The notes under the pieces: generated by a model
Told to the model about the DNA's origin: nothing
What the model saw: only the letters and a program-made list of their open reading frames with translations
Database searches by the model: none
Assembly: GCF_020379485.1 (NCBI RefSeq)
Contig: NC_063435.1
Location: forward strand, 310,001-374,000
Direction: 5' to 3'
Source of the DNA: Brassica napus
Lineage: Eukaryota > Streptophyta > Magnoliopsida > Brassicales > Brassicaceae
DNA length: 64,000 bases
Position numbers and translations under genes: made by a program
Shown here: positions 12,911 to 26,500 of the stretch, in pieces
Numbering within the stretch: the stretch's first letter is position 1
Layout of the letters: the number at the start of each line of letters is the position of its first letter

Positions 12911-13168
12911 AAAGTTTTATTTTCCAACACTGAAACTGTTTCTCTCCAATACTTTTTTAGAAACTTTCTTAAGCTTTTTCGTTTCTTGTGGAACAAAGTA
13001 GCAATTGCTAACTATAATGAATAGTGTTATTTTCTTTAACCTGATCACAAGTATTTGAACATTGATCAATGGCTACTTGGTTGAGTACATGAAGTTATAG
13101 GTACATCCGAGCTTGTGGATTTAATACAAAAAAAAAATGTGACAAAAAGGATAAAAGGGGGGTAAAAG

Positions 13169-13241
13169 TGGAGATGCGGGGTATCGATCCCCGTACCTCT
13201 CGCATGCTAAGCGAGCGCTCTACCATCTGAGCTACATCCCC
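13169..13241 (-). tRNA. tRNA-Ala (anticodon AGC)
   Basis: The reverse strand folds as a complete 73-nt cloverleaf. The acceptor stem is GGGGATG with CATCTCC and discriminator A. The D arm follows as GCTCAGATGGTAGAGC. The anticodon arm is CTCGC-TTAGCAT-GCGAG with AGC in the loop. The T arm is CGGGG-ATCGATA-CCCCG. The B box matches GRTCRANNC (GATCGATAC). A run of T follows shortly downstream on that strand, as expected for polymerase III termination. No intron is present. It lies alone between the F-box and NAC genes. Confidence 0.97.
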
Positions 13242-16200
13242 CCTTGATGTCGTAGTTATGCATGATAAATTATTTAGACTCTAAACCTCTTTTCAGTTTC
13301 TGTAAAAATAGAATATAGAATGAGCAAGTGTTAATAACTAATCCTGAAATAAAACTTCTTCAAAACTTCTAGAGAACCAACTTAAAAGAAAAAAAAAACT
13401 GATGTATTCCATTAATGAGAAATGTGTACATGTGAGGTTCAGTTATATGCAATGTAGCCTAATTAGGCCAGTAAACAATATAATAGTGTTACAGCTTGAA
13501 TTAGGTTTTCTTAAGTGGTTTAGGTTTATCCATATATACATATAACATTCTCTTTTTCGTTTTGTACCAGGAATATCACATGGGCCGGCCTTGTTCTAAG
13601 CCAGACAATTTTCATTTTTGGTATCTTGTAGTAATATATAATGTTTTATAATAATAATATGGAGTTCCCGAATACTTATCTCTTTTTAACTATATTGCAA
13701 TGTATATATGCATGTGATATACCAGACAACACCTTTCATTACTTCTTCTTTATCAGGTTGTATTTGAATAATTAAAAATGCTGTAATAACAGGTTACAAG
13801 TTCCCTTTTTCTTAGCAAGAGGTAACAATTTTTAAGTTCAAAAAAAAAGAAAGAGTTAACCATCTTTTTTCTTCTCTTCTTAAATTATTTTGATGAAGAA
13901 CACATTCTTCGGCCATAATTCAGAGATCTAATATATATGGCAGTGCCAATCTCTATTTCTCAAACAGAAGTTAAAATTGTAAAATATACAAAAATCACAA
14001 AAGAATTCTTTTTGACACACTCATACATACACTATAGTAAACAAAACCTGCATAAAACGGTAGAAAACTTGAAAAGCTATCACTTATCATACATGTAGAT
14101 GATCTTTTCAAATTTTTGATCCATTAACAATACATTTTAGATTCATTGTCTAGTCGATTTGATATCTTTAAAGATTATGAGCATACGATTTAATACCGAT
14201 CGCAATCATCACCAAGACTCAAAATGTGTAGAATGCGTCTATTATGTACAACATGGATATAGTGCAATACGTCTAGTCAGTCTTACATCATTTCCTATAG
14301 TGTTTACTTTATCCATCTCGTCTAAATCTCACGTATTGTTGGCCATATGTACTCTTCTTCTTTTTTTTCTTTGTTCGTTCAAAGAGATGCACACCAAGAA
14401 CGGCTACGTACGCTCTTAATTAAGTGGCTCTCGCAGCCACCAACGGCCATGTAACTCCAGAGCAGTACTTCCCAAACAAGGTCAACCATCGCTGCATCGG
14501 TAATTCCTTGATTAGCTTTCATTTACACTACGTGCCAATTACTAACTGGTTAATAGCTGGCATCTAACATTGTTTATGTGTGATTAGAATCGGCATGACG
14601 TTGCAGATGTGGACAAGTTGACTATGCTAATGACCGGAAGTCTTTGGGATCACTCGAGAAACAGCCATACACGTGGTCTTGTCATATTAGATCTATTTCC
14701 TTAAATAGAAATATTAGTAGCTTTCGTACCAACCTAATTTGCAACATTTTCTATAAATAGAATGTTAATTTATTAGACGACCAAATCTTATTGGATCTGT
14801 TCTTTCCTCACCCCACGATTTGTTGATTAGAATATTATCGTCTGATCCACTATTTTGCCAGACAAGTTTGTCATTACTCCTGGCTTTAAAATTAGAATGA
14901 GATTAATTAAAGATTTTCTTATAAGATCGCAGGGATTATCACCTTTTTAGAAAAGAAGAAGCCTATTACGATTGGTACTTACTTTAACGGGGTAAAGTTT
15001 TTTACAGAAAAATAACTTTGATAGTTCATGCTAAACGTATATGGTTTCCGTATTTACTATGTATGTACAGATATACGGTATGATACGTATTTTGTTTTTA
15101 TATCCGAAACTACATGCATTATCATCTGCCACCCCCAATATTTGGTTTAATAAATGAAAAATATTTTATTTTATTTGAGGGAATATACTAGGTCACTAAG
15201 ATGCACCTTTGAAATTTTCTAATTATTCTGTGCATAATGGAAGCACCCGCCTCACCTTTCTTTTTTTTTGCCTCGCCTTGATACACCTGAAAGTTTTTAG
15301 ACAGATTTTAAATAATTTATAATAAAAATTATCGAAAAAAGAGGAGATTATATTGAAACAATGAACACTATAAGTCAGATTTGACCTTTTTTACCTGGTT
15401 AGGCACCGTTAGTCAACAGTAAAATAACACCCATTTGACAGATAATCAAACAAAATTAAAGAACCCTAATAGTAACCGCAGAAACTCCATTTGTTGTCAA
15501 TCATATTCATGCCTTTCTGGCGAGCTGTATTTAAAAACTAATTAATATTAAAATATTATGGAATTTTAATAAATGATGTCGAGTCATCAGAATTTCAACA
15601 ATTAAATACTTGTAATGACATGCACTGTCCTCTTCGTCAACGTTTTTAAAAAATCAATGAATTTGATGAATTCCGAAAACGCTTACAATCTTAATCTCTT
15701 GAATCACATAAATATAACTTCATAATTTAATTTTACTCACTGAAAGTCTGCCATTATTCATTGTATAACTTAACAACGAAAAAATGAATTTTCATTATAA
15801 CGTTAATTATAATTATTCTCAAATCTCGACGCGTTATATTCAATCATTCAAAGAACCAAAAAGGCAAAAACTAAGTCAAGTCTATTAATTATATCCGAAT
15901 ATAGTTTTATCAATTTCATTTAAATTACAATTGCTTTTTTTTTTAAAGCAGAAAAATTTTCTTTCTTTTTAAAAAGGGAAAGTGCTAAACAACCTAGCCA
16001 AGTTGCGTTACAATGCTACGTATCTTCCTCCTCTCACAAAATATGGATATATAATTATTTTTATTTTAGTTCATACACATAAAATTTGCATATTGAAAAA
16101 AACGATCATTTTCGTCAAAAGAAATTCTACCTTTCGAGTTCCATTTAGTTCCCTTCCTTTTTAGTTCCTCTCCATAACTTATCTTTTCACATCTACTCTC

Positions 16201-16377
16201 TCTCTCTACATTTATATCTATATATATTCTCTGAACCCATCTTTACATTCAAGATCAAATAAATAAAAAAACTTTTGAGAAACACAACTTTTCTATCAAA
16301 TAAGGTTTTGTTTTTGTTGCTGGATCAGATATTTTCTTTTCTTTTAGGGTTTAAGGTTTCTTGGGTGATAGAGAAAG
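13242..16377. other. Long intergenic region upstream of the NAC gene
   Basis: About 3.1 kb of AT-rich DNA without a convincing complete gene. It includes the 5' UTR of the NAC gene (CT-rich tract around 16190-16210) and presumably its promoter. A small coding-like fragment near 14430-14705 is listed separately. No tandem repeat or element with clear ends was recognised. Confidence 0.5.
14431..14705 (+). pseudogene. Possible gene fragment, unidentified
   Basis: Two short stretches look like coding sequence in an otherwise AT-rich region. The first (about 14431-14500) reads AATNGHVTPEQYFPNKVNHR and meets a GT donor. The second, after an AG near 14588, reads RHDVADVDKLTMLMTGSLW and runs to a stop near 14705. 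Base composition is higher in GC and lacks the local poly-A/T runs. No start codon or third piece was found, and I do not recognise the family. It could be a gene remnant, a small unannotated gene or chance. Confidence 0.25.
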
Positions 16378-17596
16378 ATGGAAGCGTTTGGTGGGTTTCA
16401 CAAGGAAGATGATGAGCAGATGGTTTTGCCTCCTGGGTTTAGGTTTCATCCAACAGACGAAGAACTCATAACCCACTATCTTCACAATAAGGTTCTCAAC
16501 ATTGATTTTTCAGCTAAAGCTATTGGTGAGGTGGATTTGAACAAAGCTGAGCCATGGGAGTTGCCATGTAGGTTATAACAAACCAAGTTTTTTAACATCT
16601 CTGATCTAAATATCATTTTTTTGAGATTCTTATGTGTGTTGGACTTGTTTTTCGTGTCTTTTTTTAACGCTGGTTAATTATGCTATGAATGTAAAATATC
16701 ATTTGTTCTTGATCTAAATATGATTTGTTTTTGTGTTTGTTTTGGTTAATAGATAAAGCAAAAATGGGTGAGAAAGAATGGTACTTCTTCTGTGTGAGGG
16801 ATAGAAAGTATCCAACCGGTTTGAGGACTAACCGGGCAACTCAAGCCGGTTACTGGAAGGCAACAGGGAAGGATAAGGAGATTTTCAGAGGCAAATCACT
16901 AGTTGGTATGAAGAAAACACTTGTTTTCTACAGAGGAAGAGCTCCAAAGGGGCAGAAAACAAACTGGGTGATGCATGAGTATAGGCTTGATGGGAAACTC
17001 TCTCCTCACAATTTGCCCAAAACCGCCAAGGTAAACCTAGAATCCAAGCTTTGCTCTGTTTCTTGCTCTGTTTCTTGATTTGTTTTGATAAATTTTGTGG
17101 TTTGGTTTCATTTTGGCAGAATGAATGGGTGATATGTAGAGTTTTTCACAAAACTGCTGGAGGCAAGAAGATACCTATTTCGACGTTAATGCAAATAGGT
17201 TCTTATGGAGGTTCCGGTTTACCACCTCTAACAGATTCTTCACCATGCAATAACACAACCAAGAACGAACAGACTTACGTGCCCTGCTTCTCCAACCAAA
17301 CTGAAACAAGAGGAACATTACTTAATTACTTCAGCAACAACCCTGCCCTTAGCTCTATTCCACTCTACCAACCTCACTCTCTACATGTTTCTGATCCGGT
17401 TCTTACTCAAGAACAGTCGGTTTCTCAAGCCATGTTTGAGAACAACAGAAGGCAGAGCTTCAAAACGTTGAGTATCTCGCAGGAAACTGGAGTTTCTAAT
17501 ACCGATATTGAATTTGGGAGGAGAGGAATGGATCATCAAGAAGTTCCATCTTCCTCCACTGGTCCGGTTGATCTTGAACCATTCTGGAGTTACTGA
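16378..17596 (+). CDS. NAC080: NAC domain transcription factor (NAC079/080 type)
   Basis: A nuclear DNA-binding regulator of the NAC family, subgroup with CUC1/2, NAC1 and the ANAC079/080/092/100 set. Three exons (16378-16567, 16753-17030, 17120-17596) give 314 residues. The NAC domain spans about residues 19-165 with the usual subdomains: [77 protein letters not shown] and the [11 protein letters not shown] end. Intron positions inside the domain are the family standard. The C-terminal half is a Ser/Thr/Asn-rich activation region ending LEPFWSY. A miR164 site lies in exon 3, so post-transcriptional control by miR164 is expected. Members of this group act in lateral organ growth and leaf ageing; the role here is inferred. 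Confidence 0.95.
17274..17294 (+). promoter_or_regulatory. miR164 target site in the NAC coding sequence
   Basis: The last 18 of 21 bases (ACGTGCCCTGCTTCTCCA) are perfectly complementary to miR164; only the first three, facing the miRNA 3' end, differ. The site covers the predicted cleavage position and encodes YVPCFSN, the position used in the NAC1/CUC group. Regulation by miR164 is established for this group; cleavage here is inferred. Confidence 0.88.
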
Positions 17597-20281
17597 AGAC
17601 TCAGAAGTTCATTATCTTAGGTCACATGTAAGAAGAACTTCGCAAAGTGTTTTTTATTTTTTCCTTTTAGCGTGGTGTGCTAAGTTTGTATAGATTATTA
17701 TATCACAACCTCATACTCTTTAGTGTGTTTTTATTATTATTATACTCAACTGAAACTTGATATTAGAGAGAAAGGATACAGCAACTAATTTCGTTAAATT
17801 TTTTTTCCGAAAGTTTGCATGCATTATGGTGAACAAAATCAAGAACTATGAGTTCAGTGCAATACTATACTCTCTCTTTTTTTGACAAAAGCAATACTAT
17901 ACTATTTCATTTAAATGCTCAAATCTGTGAATTGTAACAAGGTATATGTTTTTTTGGCTTCATCAAAATATATAGTTACGAATCGATTTACAGGAAACCA
18001 TTTTTATGAAATTATTTATATGTCATATCATTTTCGGATTTTATGATGAATCAATCCATATACATGACTATAGTTTGACCAGGTACTAGACAAAGCCGAA
18101 TGAAACATTGGTTTCTAGGCTCCAAACTTTTTGAGAAAAAATATATAGACATAAACCCCTTAATTTATAAGATATACGTTCTTATATTTGTAAAAAAAAA
18201 ATTATTGAAATTTTTACTTAATCATCCTGGCCTGCCCTGGGTTGATATAAAAGCACAATGCATACTCGCGCATATAGACCACATGCACCGATGGCTAACA
18301 TATGTATGAATTATGATACGAGGACTAAACATGGCTGGCATTATAGAATCACATATATCAAATAATTTCTATATTTAAAACGAAAGAACATGAAAACTAC
18401 CTACTATTTCTACAAATAGTGTCTAATCAAACATATAATTAACCATTTTCTTTTGCTACCGCTGTCGCCAAAATGTTCACGTTTCAAGTCGCTCATAAAA
18501 TAGCAGACGTTTGTAACGCTGTGAAACCTAGCTAGCTACTAGCTAATTAAGCTTATTCATGTTCCTTGTATCTGAATTTATTGTCGACGTAAACTTATTT
18601 TCTTATATATCTATATATATATATATATATACTTGCTCTAACGCATTTATCATTCTAGTATTGAACCGAACGTACAGTAGCATAAGGAACTTATTTTCGA
18701 CGTAAACTTTCCAAACAAAAGCAGATCCCATAGACCAATGTGAGACGCCAGAAGTAGGTTTCCGACAATTTTATTTCATTATGTATATTCATACATCTAC
18801 TATAAGATAGTGGGGATATATCATATAATTATCTTTCTGTTGGTTAATAAATATTAAAAAAAAAAATCCATGAAAATGAAGCAAAAATTTCACGCAACAA
18901 ATGAATGTTATCATGATATGTAATTACTGTTTTAAGGAACTTAATCAATATTCTTTAAACACTCCAACACATGAACAACACTTTTTATTCCATCTGCTTT
19001 TGAAGTAAAGGGATCATCTAATTAGTTTCGTTGCTTATCGATTCTCTTTCATTTTCCTCATGAAGAATCTATTCTGTTATAAAGTTGTTACGCGTGATGT
19101 ATGAAATGTACATATACACGTATACTAATATCATACTTTGAGCAGTTTCTCACTATTATTATCTTGAAGTCTATATACTTTTGACTAAGAATATAGTTTT
19201 ACATATTTATAAAATAAAACCGGTCATGATAATAACTGCTGATACCTTTATCAAACTGATAGACCACAGAATAAGACAGCAGAAATAGAATAAATGATTG
19301 TACGTAAGAGTTGTACAAAACTAATTAATCTGGAGTCTATAAAAACAATTTACAGTAGTAAGCACTAATCAGAATGAACTAGTCACGTGTTTAATGTGAT
19401 CTACTACAAAAAGATGAATTTGAGTTCCACACAACATCTTTCATAATCACTTATGTAATATAAAAAATGCCCATTTTGAAGTTTGGATAATAACGAAATA
19501 AAAGTTGATTAACTCGAGTTACCTTTCACAACCAGATTCCCAAACCCCTAAAACACTCGAAATAAGTTTTGTATTTTGCTAATTACAGATACGTACATAC
19601 TTCAGATGAATCTGAAATCTCACCCCTCGGTTAATTCCGTACTTAACATGAATACGTATACTCATGTGTCGTATCTAAGTAATTAGTACGCTATCTTTCT
19701 TCAACTTTCTTTTTTTACTGATTTTATTTATTTTCCACTTGTTTATTTTCCAGTTAGAACAGACAATTATTAATACTCTCGCAAGACGACAAAAAAGAAA
19801 AAGAAAAAACTCTCGTCATCGTTAACAACTCCCATGTTTCTCACTTTCTCCTTATCCTCTGCTTATAACGACTTTAACGAATTTCCCAGTGGGCTTCTTG
19901 ATATGGGCCATTCCTTATCGGTGTTTTGGGCCTGCCTTCGTAAGATCCCAATCTGCTTCCATATAGAGTTTCAAACATGACACATCTAAAAACTGTAAGC
20001 ATGGAGACAGCCATAAACGGTCAGATAATCATCTCGAGTCAGACAAAACCATGTCGTTTGTTACGGGTACTTGTGAAGAAAAGATTCTGATAATTAGTTT
20101 TTTTTTTCTCATTCGTCTGGATCCTACTACCTAGAAAGAACAATGATGATATTGTGGTACGATACAAAGTTACACACTAAGCAAAGATAAAATGCTCTAC
20201 ATCTCTATCTCTCTAACCTGGAACCTATACAACACTTCAACCTATCAAAAGTCCTGGCAGGAAAGAATCCTAATTTACAAG
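17597..20281. other. Intergenic region between NAC and formin genes
   Basis: About 2.7 kb of AT-rich DNA between the 3' ends of the NAC gene and the formin gene. It includes an (AT)n microsatellite at about 18606-18632 and a cluster of GGGCY motifs near 19890-19935 (GTGGGCTT, ATGGGCCA, TTGGGCCT). No coding frame, RNA gene or element with paired ends was recognised. Confidence 0.5.
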
Positions 20282-20515
20282 TTAGAATTTAATCAATATG
20301 GAATCAGTCATGTAACGTGGGAGTGGTGTAAAGACCTGCCTTCTTATATCCATCCTTGAATGGTTCCCTCGATAGCCCGCCCCAGGACCCGAGCCAGTTT
20401 TAACCGCCCTGTGCCACTCAGGCGGAAAGGTTACTTGAACAGCACCACCTCCACTGGCATCAACAACCAACCACCTTTGCTTCTTCACTTGAAGGCGGAT
20501 TTTTGCAAAAATAAG
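20282..20515 (-). other. Unexplained open frame just 3' of the formin stop
   Basis: On the formin strand, about 30-260 bases beyond its stop codon, an open frame of about 75 codons reads KIRLQVKKQRWLVVDASGGG, continues with a TFPPEWHRAVKTGSGPGAG block, and ends SILIKF. It has coding-like composition but no ATG near its start and no family I recognise. It may be 3' UTR of the formin mRNA, a remnant of a lost gene, or an alternative terminal exon. Evidence is weak. Confidence 0.25.
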
Positions 20516-20542
20516 ATTTTAAAAGTTTTTTTGTTGTTGGGG

Positions 20543-23500
20543 TCAGCTATCATCAACTGGTTTCTTTGTGAGACTGACTCCTTTTGCCTTCTCCATTTCT
20601 GCTTCTTTGGCGGCTTTCTTCTTCTCCAATTCCTCTTGCTTGATGTTCTCTTCGTGTGCTTTCTTGAACAACCTTATAAAATTCAAGAGGGTCGCAGTAA
20701 CTGCAGCAATCCATCACCCAGGTGTTGTTATTAACTAGCTAATATAATAACAATGAACAACGTTCTAATGTATCAACATTATGCAAACCTTGTTCAAATG
20801 GACAACGTTTGGGATCTTCTCCAAAATAGTACGCAAGTGCATCAGCATTATTCCCCTGTCCATTAAAAAGACAAATAAAGATTACTTCAGGATCAGACGT
20901 ATTGTCACATGTAAGACCATGGGATCTAGTGGAGGTTGAAAAATTACCACGACAGAGTAAAGACTCGATACAGTTGCCACTTCAGTCGTAGCAACGGAAA
21001 TGAAGTCCTTCAATGTCTGTTATCAAAAACATAAGACTAGATTTTAGCATCCGGAAGTAGTTAAGTCTTAAAAACAGCTGAAAATCATGAAATATGAAGA
21101 AAAACCAAACATACTTTACGGAAAACTTCAGAAACAGGACCATCACTTTCAGATGCAGTGAGCTCCTGGTTCAGTTTCTCCAACCCTTTGATAATAGCTT
21201 GCATTTCCTCCGCCAGCGACTTCAATTGTATCTAAAATCAACAAGATAATCAAATGATTGAGCCAGTTAAAACCAAGGAATAGAGGAAGGATAAAGCACA
21301 AAGCCACAAAGGGAAACCTTTGAAGCTGATTCAAGACTTCCAAGATCCTTATGAAAGTCCAGTAGATCTGATCCCTTGGAAGCAAGGACCTGTAGAAAGA
21401 GATGTTCAGACCATTTTCTAAAAACAACCCTCAACAGAAGAACCTAAAAGGCTGCTTTTTGAGATTGTGTGCTTTACCTTGCAAAGATAGTGCATGAGAG
21501 TCATCTTGCTGTTAGCAGCACGTGTATCGCTTAGTTTTAATAAACTGTCCAACTTGAATCCCACTGCAGCGCCTGCACAGAAAGTAGAACAATGGTTTTT
21601 ATTAACCACAAAGGATATGCGTTCAAACAAAACAGGTAACAAAGGCACCATTCTTGTAAAATAATAATATACTAATACTTACCCCTGGCAGTTCCTTGGT
21701 TCAATGTGTTCCCAAGATAAAGAATCTTTTTCATAATCTCTTTTAGCTTTTGTGAAGTACGAACCTGATGAACAAGCAATGAGGAGAAAAATTCTTTAAA
21801 AGAGAAATATATATATATATATATATATGGACTAAAGAAAATATTGGAGTTAGTTCTTGCAAGTATCTGACCTCATCACACGCAGAATTTACCGCATTTA
21901 AACTTTTTTTGAATTCTTTTATCTGCACAGAGATCATCATTAACAATAAGACCACTAAATTCAAAACTACATAGACACTAATTCAATAACAGTAACGCCA
22001 CCGGACCTGAGTGCCGAATTGAATCTTGAAGGAAAATACTCTCATCTTCGATTCTACTCGTGGCACCTTCATCAGCTCTAGGAAGTACTGCGGTAACAAA
22101 ATGATGAGAGACCAAAACGCATTAGCTAAAGAGATTGTTAAAATTTTAAAACTATCTCAAGATTCAAACAGACCTGCTCACACTTTCCCAAAGTCGCCTT
22201 GTCACCAGTGTAGTTCTACAGCAAAACAACCAAGATTGAGAACTTTTGTCAATAACAAGTGTACAAAGTTAACCAATTAGAATAATATATTTCACACATT
22301 ACATCCGAAATAAGGACAAAAGCGAATACCTTAAGAAGTTCCATCTCCTCCTTGGTTGGACAAAACTTTATAAGATTCTCTATTTGATCAATATCTAGTA
22401 CAGTATCATCCATTGCCAGAACTGCAGCCTGGTTGATGAAAAGAAAATTGTGAACAATGATCATACGTGTACTCAACTAAAGTAGGTTTGGAGCTTACCA
22501 TCATATCAGGCAGCGGCATCTTCACTTTCGTAAGCATAATTTCCGTGTTATTGGCTCTCCTAAGATCAATCTGAAAATCATAAGAAAAAACCATAAGTCA
22601 AAACAGAGTGAAATATAATTATCTTTTACAGCAGGTGGTACTCAGATTCCAGGCATATGAAAAAGAGTAAGTTATCTGGTCACAACAAAGTCTTTAGCAT
22701 ATTTAACATTACCAGTTGAATTTTTTCAGGTTTTGCCCCAACCGATTTTCTTCGACCTCCAGCTTTATCAACCGGCTTTGGCACTATAGCAGAGAAAAGG
22801 GTCTCTATTTCTGATACATCAAACTCAGGTGCACTAGCAGAAATGAAGAAAACATTATGATCAATAACACAGAAAAATATATATATAAAAAAAGAGGAAT
22901 GTAAAGTAAGTGCAATACGTTTGTCCTTGTCTCTGTAACTCGTCCCATAAGCTTCCCTGCAAGGCCCTTGTTACTTTAACCCAGTGTAAAGGCTTCAGAG
23001 AAGACTTTTTTGGAGCTGAAGACCCCAAACCTGGACGTGCAAGACCACGCCCTCTTCCTGCACCCTTAAGATCTGGAGGTGCACCAGGAGGTCTAGGTCC
23101 AGGAGGTGGAGGAGGTCCACCAGGAGGTCTTGGTCCAGGAGGTGGAGGTGGACCAGGAGCACGACCACCAGGAGGCGGTGGAGGGGGAGGTCCAGGAGCT
23201 CTACCACCAGGAGGCGGAGGAGGAGGAGGGGCTCCTCCACGCATCGGAGGAGGAGGTGGTGGTGGGGCTCCTCCACGCATTGGAGGAGGTGGTGGCGGTG
23301 GGGCTCCTCCACGCATTGGAGGTGGTGGTGGTGGTGGGGCTCCTCCAGGAGGAGGTGGTGGAGGCGGAGGTCCACCAGATCTAAATGGAGGTGGTGGTGG
23401 TGGCGGAGGTCCACTAGTTCCAAATGGAGGTGGTGGTGGCGGCGGAGGTCCACCAGATCTAAATGGAGGCGGTGGTGGTGGTGGAGGTCCAGTAGATCCA

Positions 23501-26500
23501 AATGGAGGCGGTGGTGGTGGCGGAGGTCCTCCAGATCTAAAGGGAGGTGGTGGTGGCGGCGGAGGTCCATTAGATCCAAATGGAGGTGGCGGTGGTGGTG
23601 GAGGTCTACTGGATCCAAATGGAGGTGGTGGTGGTGGAGGAGGTGAAGTTTTACCAAATGGAGGTGGTGGTGGTGGTGGTGGAGGTCTAGTAGATCCAAA
23701 TGGAGGTGGTGGTGGTGGTGGTGGAGGTCTAGTAGATCCAAATGGAGGTGGTGGTGGTGGAGGAGGTGATGTTTTACCAAATGGAGGTGGTGGTGGTGGC
23801 GGAGGTCCAGCAGATCCAAATGGAGGTGGTGGTGGTGGTGGCGGAGGGGCTCCATGACTCGGTGGTTGAGGAATTGAACCTACGTGACCAAAAGGAGATG
23901 GTGGTGGTGGTGGTGGTGGTGGAGGTGGTGGAGGGGCTCCATGACTCGGTGGTTGATGAATTGAACCTACGTGACCAAAAGGAGGTGGTGGTGGTGGCGG
24001 AGGTGGTGGAGGAGCTCCATGACTCGGTGGCTGTGGAGGAGGAGGAACTGAACTTACGTGACCAAAAGGAGGAGCAGTTGGAGATCCATAACTTGGTGGC
24101 GGAGGTGGAGGGATAGGGACTGAATGCGCTTTACTAAAAGGAGGAAGAGGTGGTGGTGGTGGTGGTGGTGGAGGTGGAGGAGCAGCAGAAAAACCGTTAA
24201 TAAGAGACGTCTTGGGTGATGGCGAAGGTGCAATACTCATATAAGGCAACGGGGAAGGAGTAGGAATATGACCTCCACTGGATTTGGTTGTATTTGATGA
24301 ACTAAAAGGAGGAGGAGGAGGTGGTGGTGGTGGCGGTGGAGGTGGTGGAGAATTGTAAGATGTAGAGCCTTCCTCATGAGTTTCAAGAATCGAAGCATAC
24401 CCAGGCTTCCACGGTGGTGGAGGCGGTGGTGGAGGAGGTTGAGAAGTAGAACATGCCGTAGAAGTTGCCAAAGTCGAAGTATACACAGACTTCCAAGGAA
24501 GAGACGGTTGCAACACGGTTCGATTGTTTGGTTTCTCAGATGCAAAAGGAGGAGGAGGTGGTGGTGCAGAAGGAGGAGGAGGTGGTGGTGGTGGCAACGT
24601 GGTTCCACTGTTTAGTCTCTCAGATGGAAATGGAGGTGGTTCCGGGATATGAGATGTCTGAGAGTAGCTGTCATTTTGTCTATGCGAAGAAAAAGTAGAC
24701 AGTGGTGGTGGTGGAGGTGGAGGTGGCGGTGGAGGAGGTGATGCAGCCGCTTGTGAAACTGAAGTAGCCTCACTGGTTAACGAAGGCAGGGAGGGAGTTG
24801 CAGGTGGATGCTGAGGTGTTGGAGGCGCATGATGTGGAGAGACAGGTAGAGAAGGCGGCTTATCCTTTGGGCTAGAATCTGGTGACAACCAAATTGGAGT
24901 CCGACTCCTCATAATATCCGACGAAGAAACAGTCGCTCTCAGATACTTAGTCTTAGCATCTTTTGTCACCACGCCATCAGGCGATGTAGCTCTTTTACCA
25001 TCCTTGAGAGAAGTGGTGATCGAAGCAGGAGCACTGTTTGTCCTCGTCGGAGGGTACGCCACATGCATAGAGTCTTTATACGAGCCCTTGTTTGAAGGAA
25101 TCCACCGAGAAACTGCATTAGGCTTAGCCATTCTAACATTACCACCACCCTGAGTTTCTTGCTGCTTAGACTTTGGCTTCACTGAATCTCCAGCCGGTTT
25201 TGCATTTGCTCCGACCACTTTCCTCGGCGCAGCTTTTGTTTTGTCTGATACAGAGATGTTGAGATTAGTATTTGCTTTCTGAGTTGTAGACTCTTCTCCA
25301 TCACCATTCTGTTGACTCTCTTCCGTTCTAGAATCATTCTCCTTTGCTTCCACTGTCCTCTTCCGCTGCTCATCACTATCATCTATCCCTATATCCTTCA
25401 CTGAGTCATTTGTATCTGCCTTTCCATCTGACCTATACTGTACATCATCGACAGTTATATCTTTAACCGGATCTGCGCTAGCCTCATGTTTATGGTTCGA
25501 ATCATCAGATGCACAATCAAGAAACGCATTGGGCTCCACGTCCCCCTTCCACACCTCTTTACCCTCGGAATCATCTGAAGCACTATCAACAACCACAAAA
25601 CTATCTGAGTCCTCTCTCTTCAAGTCATGCCCATCAATCGCATCGCTAAAAATCTCCTCCACCTCGTAAAACTCCTCAGGTGAAGCCATATCGAAATCGT
25701 TCTCATCATCATCATCTGATACAGGGGCTGTTGCAATAGCAGGCACCACGGTATCAGCACCAGAGAAAAGCACCTGATGCATTTCAAACTTTAACAGCCT
25801 CATTTAAACAAATAATCAGATAAATATTTCACACAATGGCGGCAGGCGCTTACCTCTGCCTTGAACTCCTTTGGGAACTGGTCCTTGGCATCCCAAAGTA
25901 TATCCATCTCCTCCCGTTCCACAATTAAAATGTTACCACGTACAAACGCTGTGTGGAACATGATTCTAAAGACCATCTCCTCACGTACCAAATCGTCGTG
26001 CAAGTGTATACATTCCAGAACAACGTCCCCTTGAACTCGGCACTGGATGTCTAGTTTCACCAGGATACACTCTTCCTGCATGATAAGATCAAGATAATGA
26101 ACATTGCCTAGAGAGAAGCGTGTTGCTGCTATAATAAAACCACCAAAAGAACTCCTATACTAAACAATGTCTTGTACATAAATAAATGTGATGATCATAT
26201 TTATATACTTCCTCTATTTCAATCTATTATATTATCTTTTGTAGCAAATTAAGTATGTTCTCACTGTTCTAGATTAAAAAAAAATATTGTTTGACATTTG
26301 CGACCAATTACATATAATACTGCATTTTATCTTATTGGTTGAATTAATTTTATTTAGTGATTTTTTATGTATCCAAGATAAAATTTATCATTTCTTTATT
26401 CTTTGTGCATTAACCTTAAACACCTAGTAAAATGAAACAAGAGGATGTGACAGATACAATGGTTTGACAAAGTACCTGTTGGTAGAGACGAGTGTGTTTA

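Noticed and set aside
22910..23857. A 315-codon glycine-rich open frame on the + strand, and a 286-codon His/Leu-rich frame on the minus strand
   Set aside because: Both are shadows of the formin FH1 repeats; the real frame on the minus strand encodes polyproline and is joined by splicing to PTEN-like, C2 and FH2 exons.
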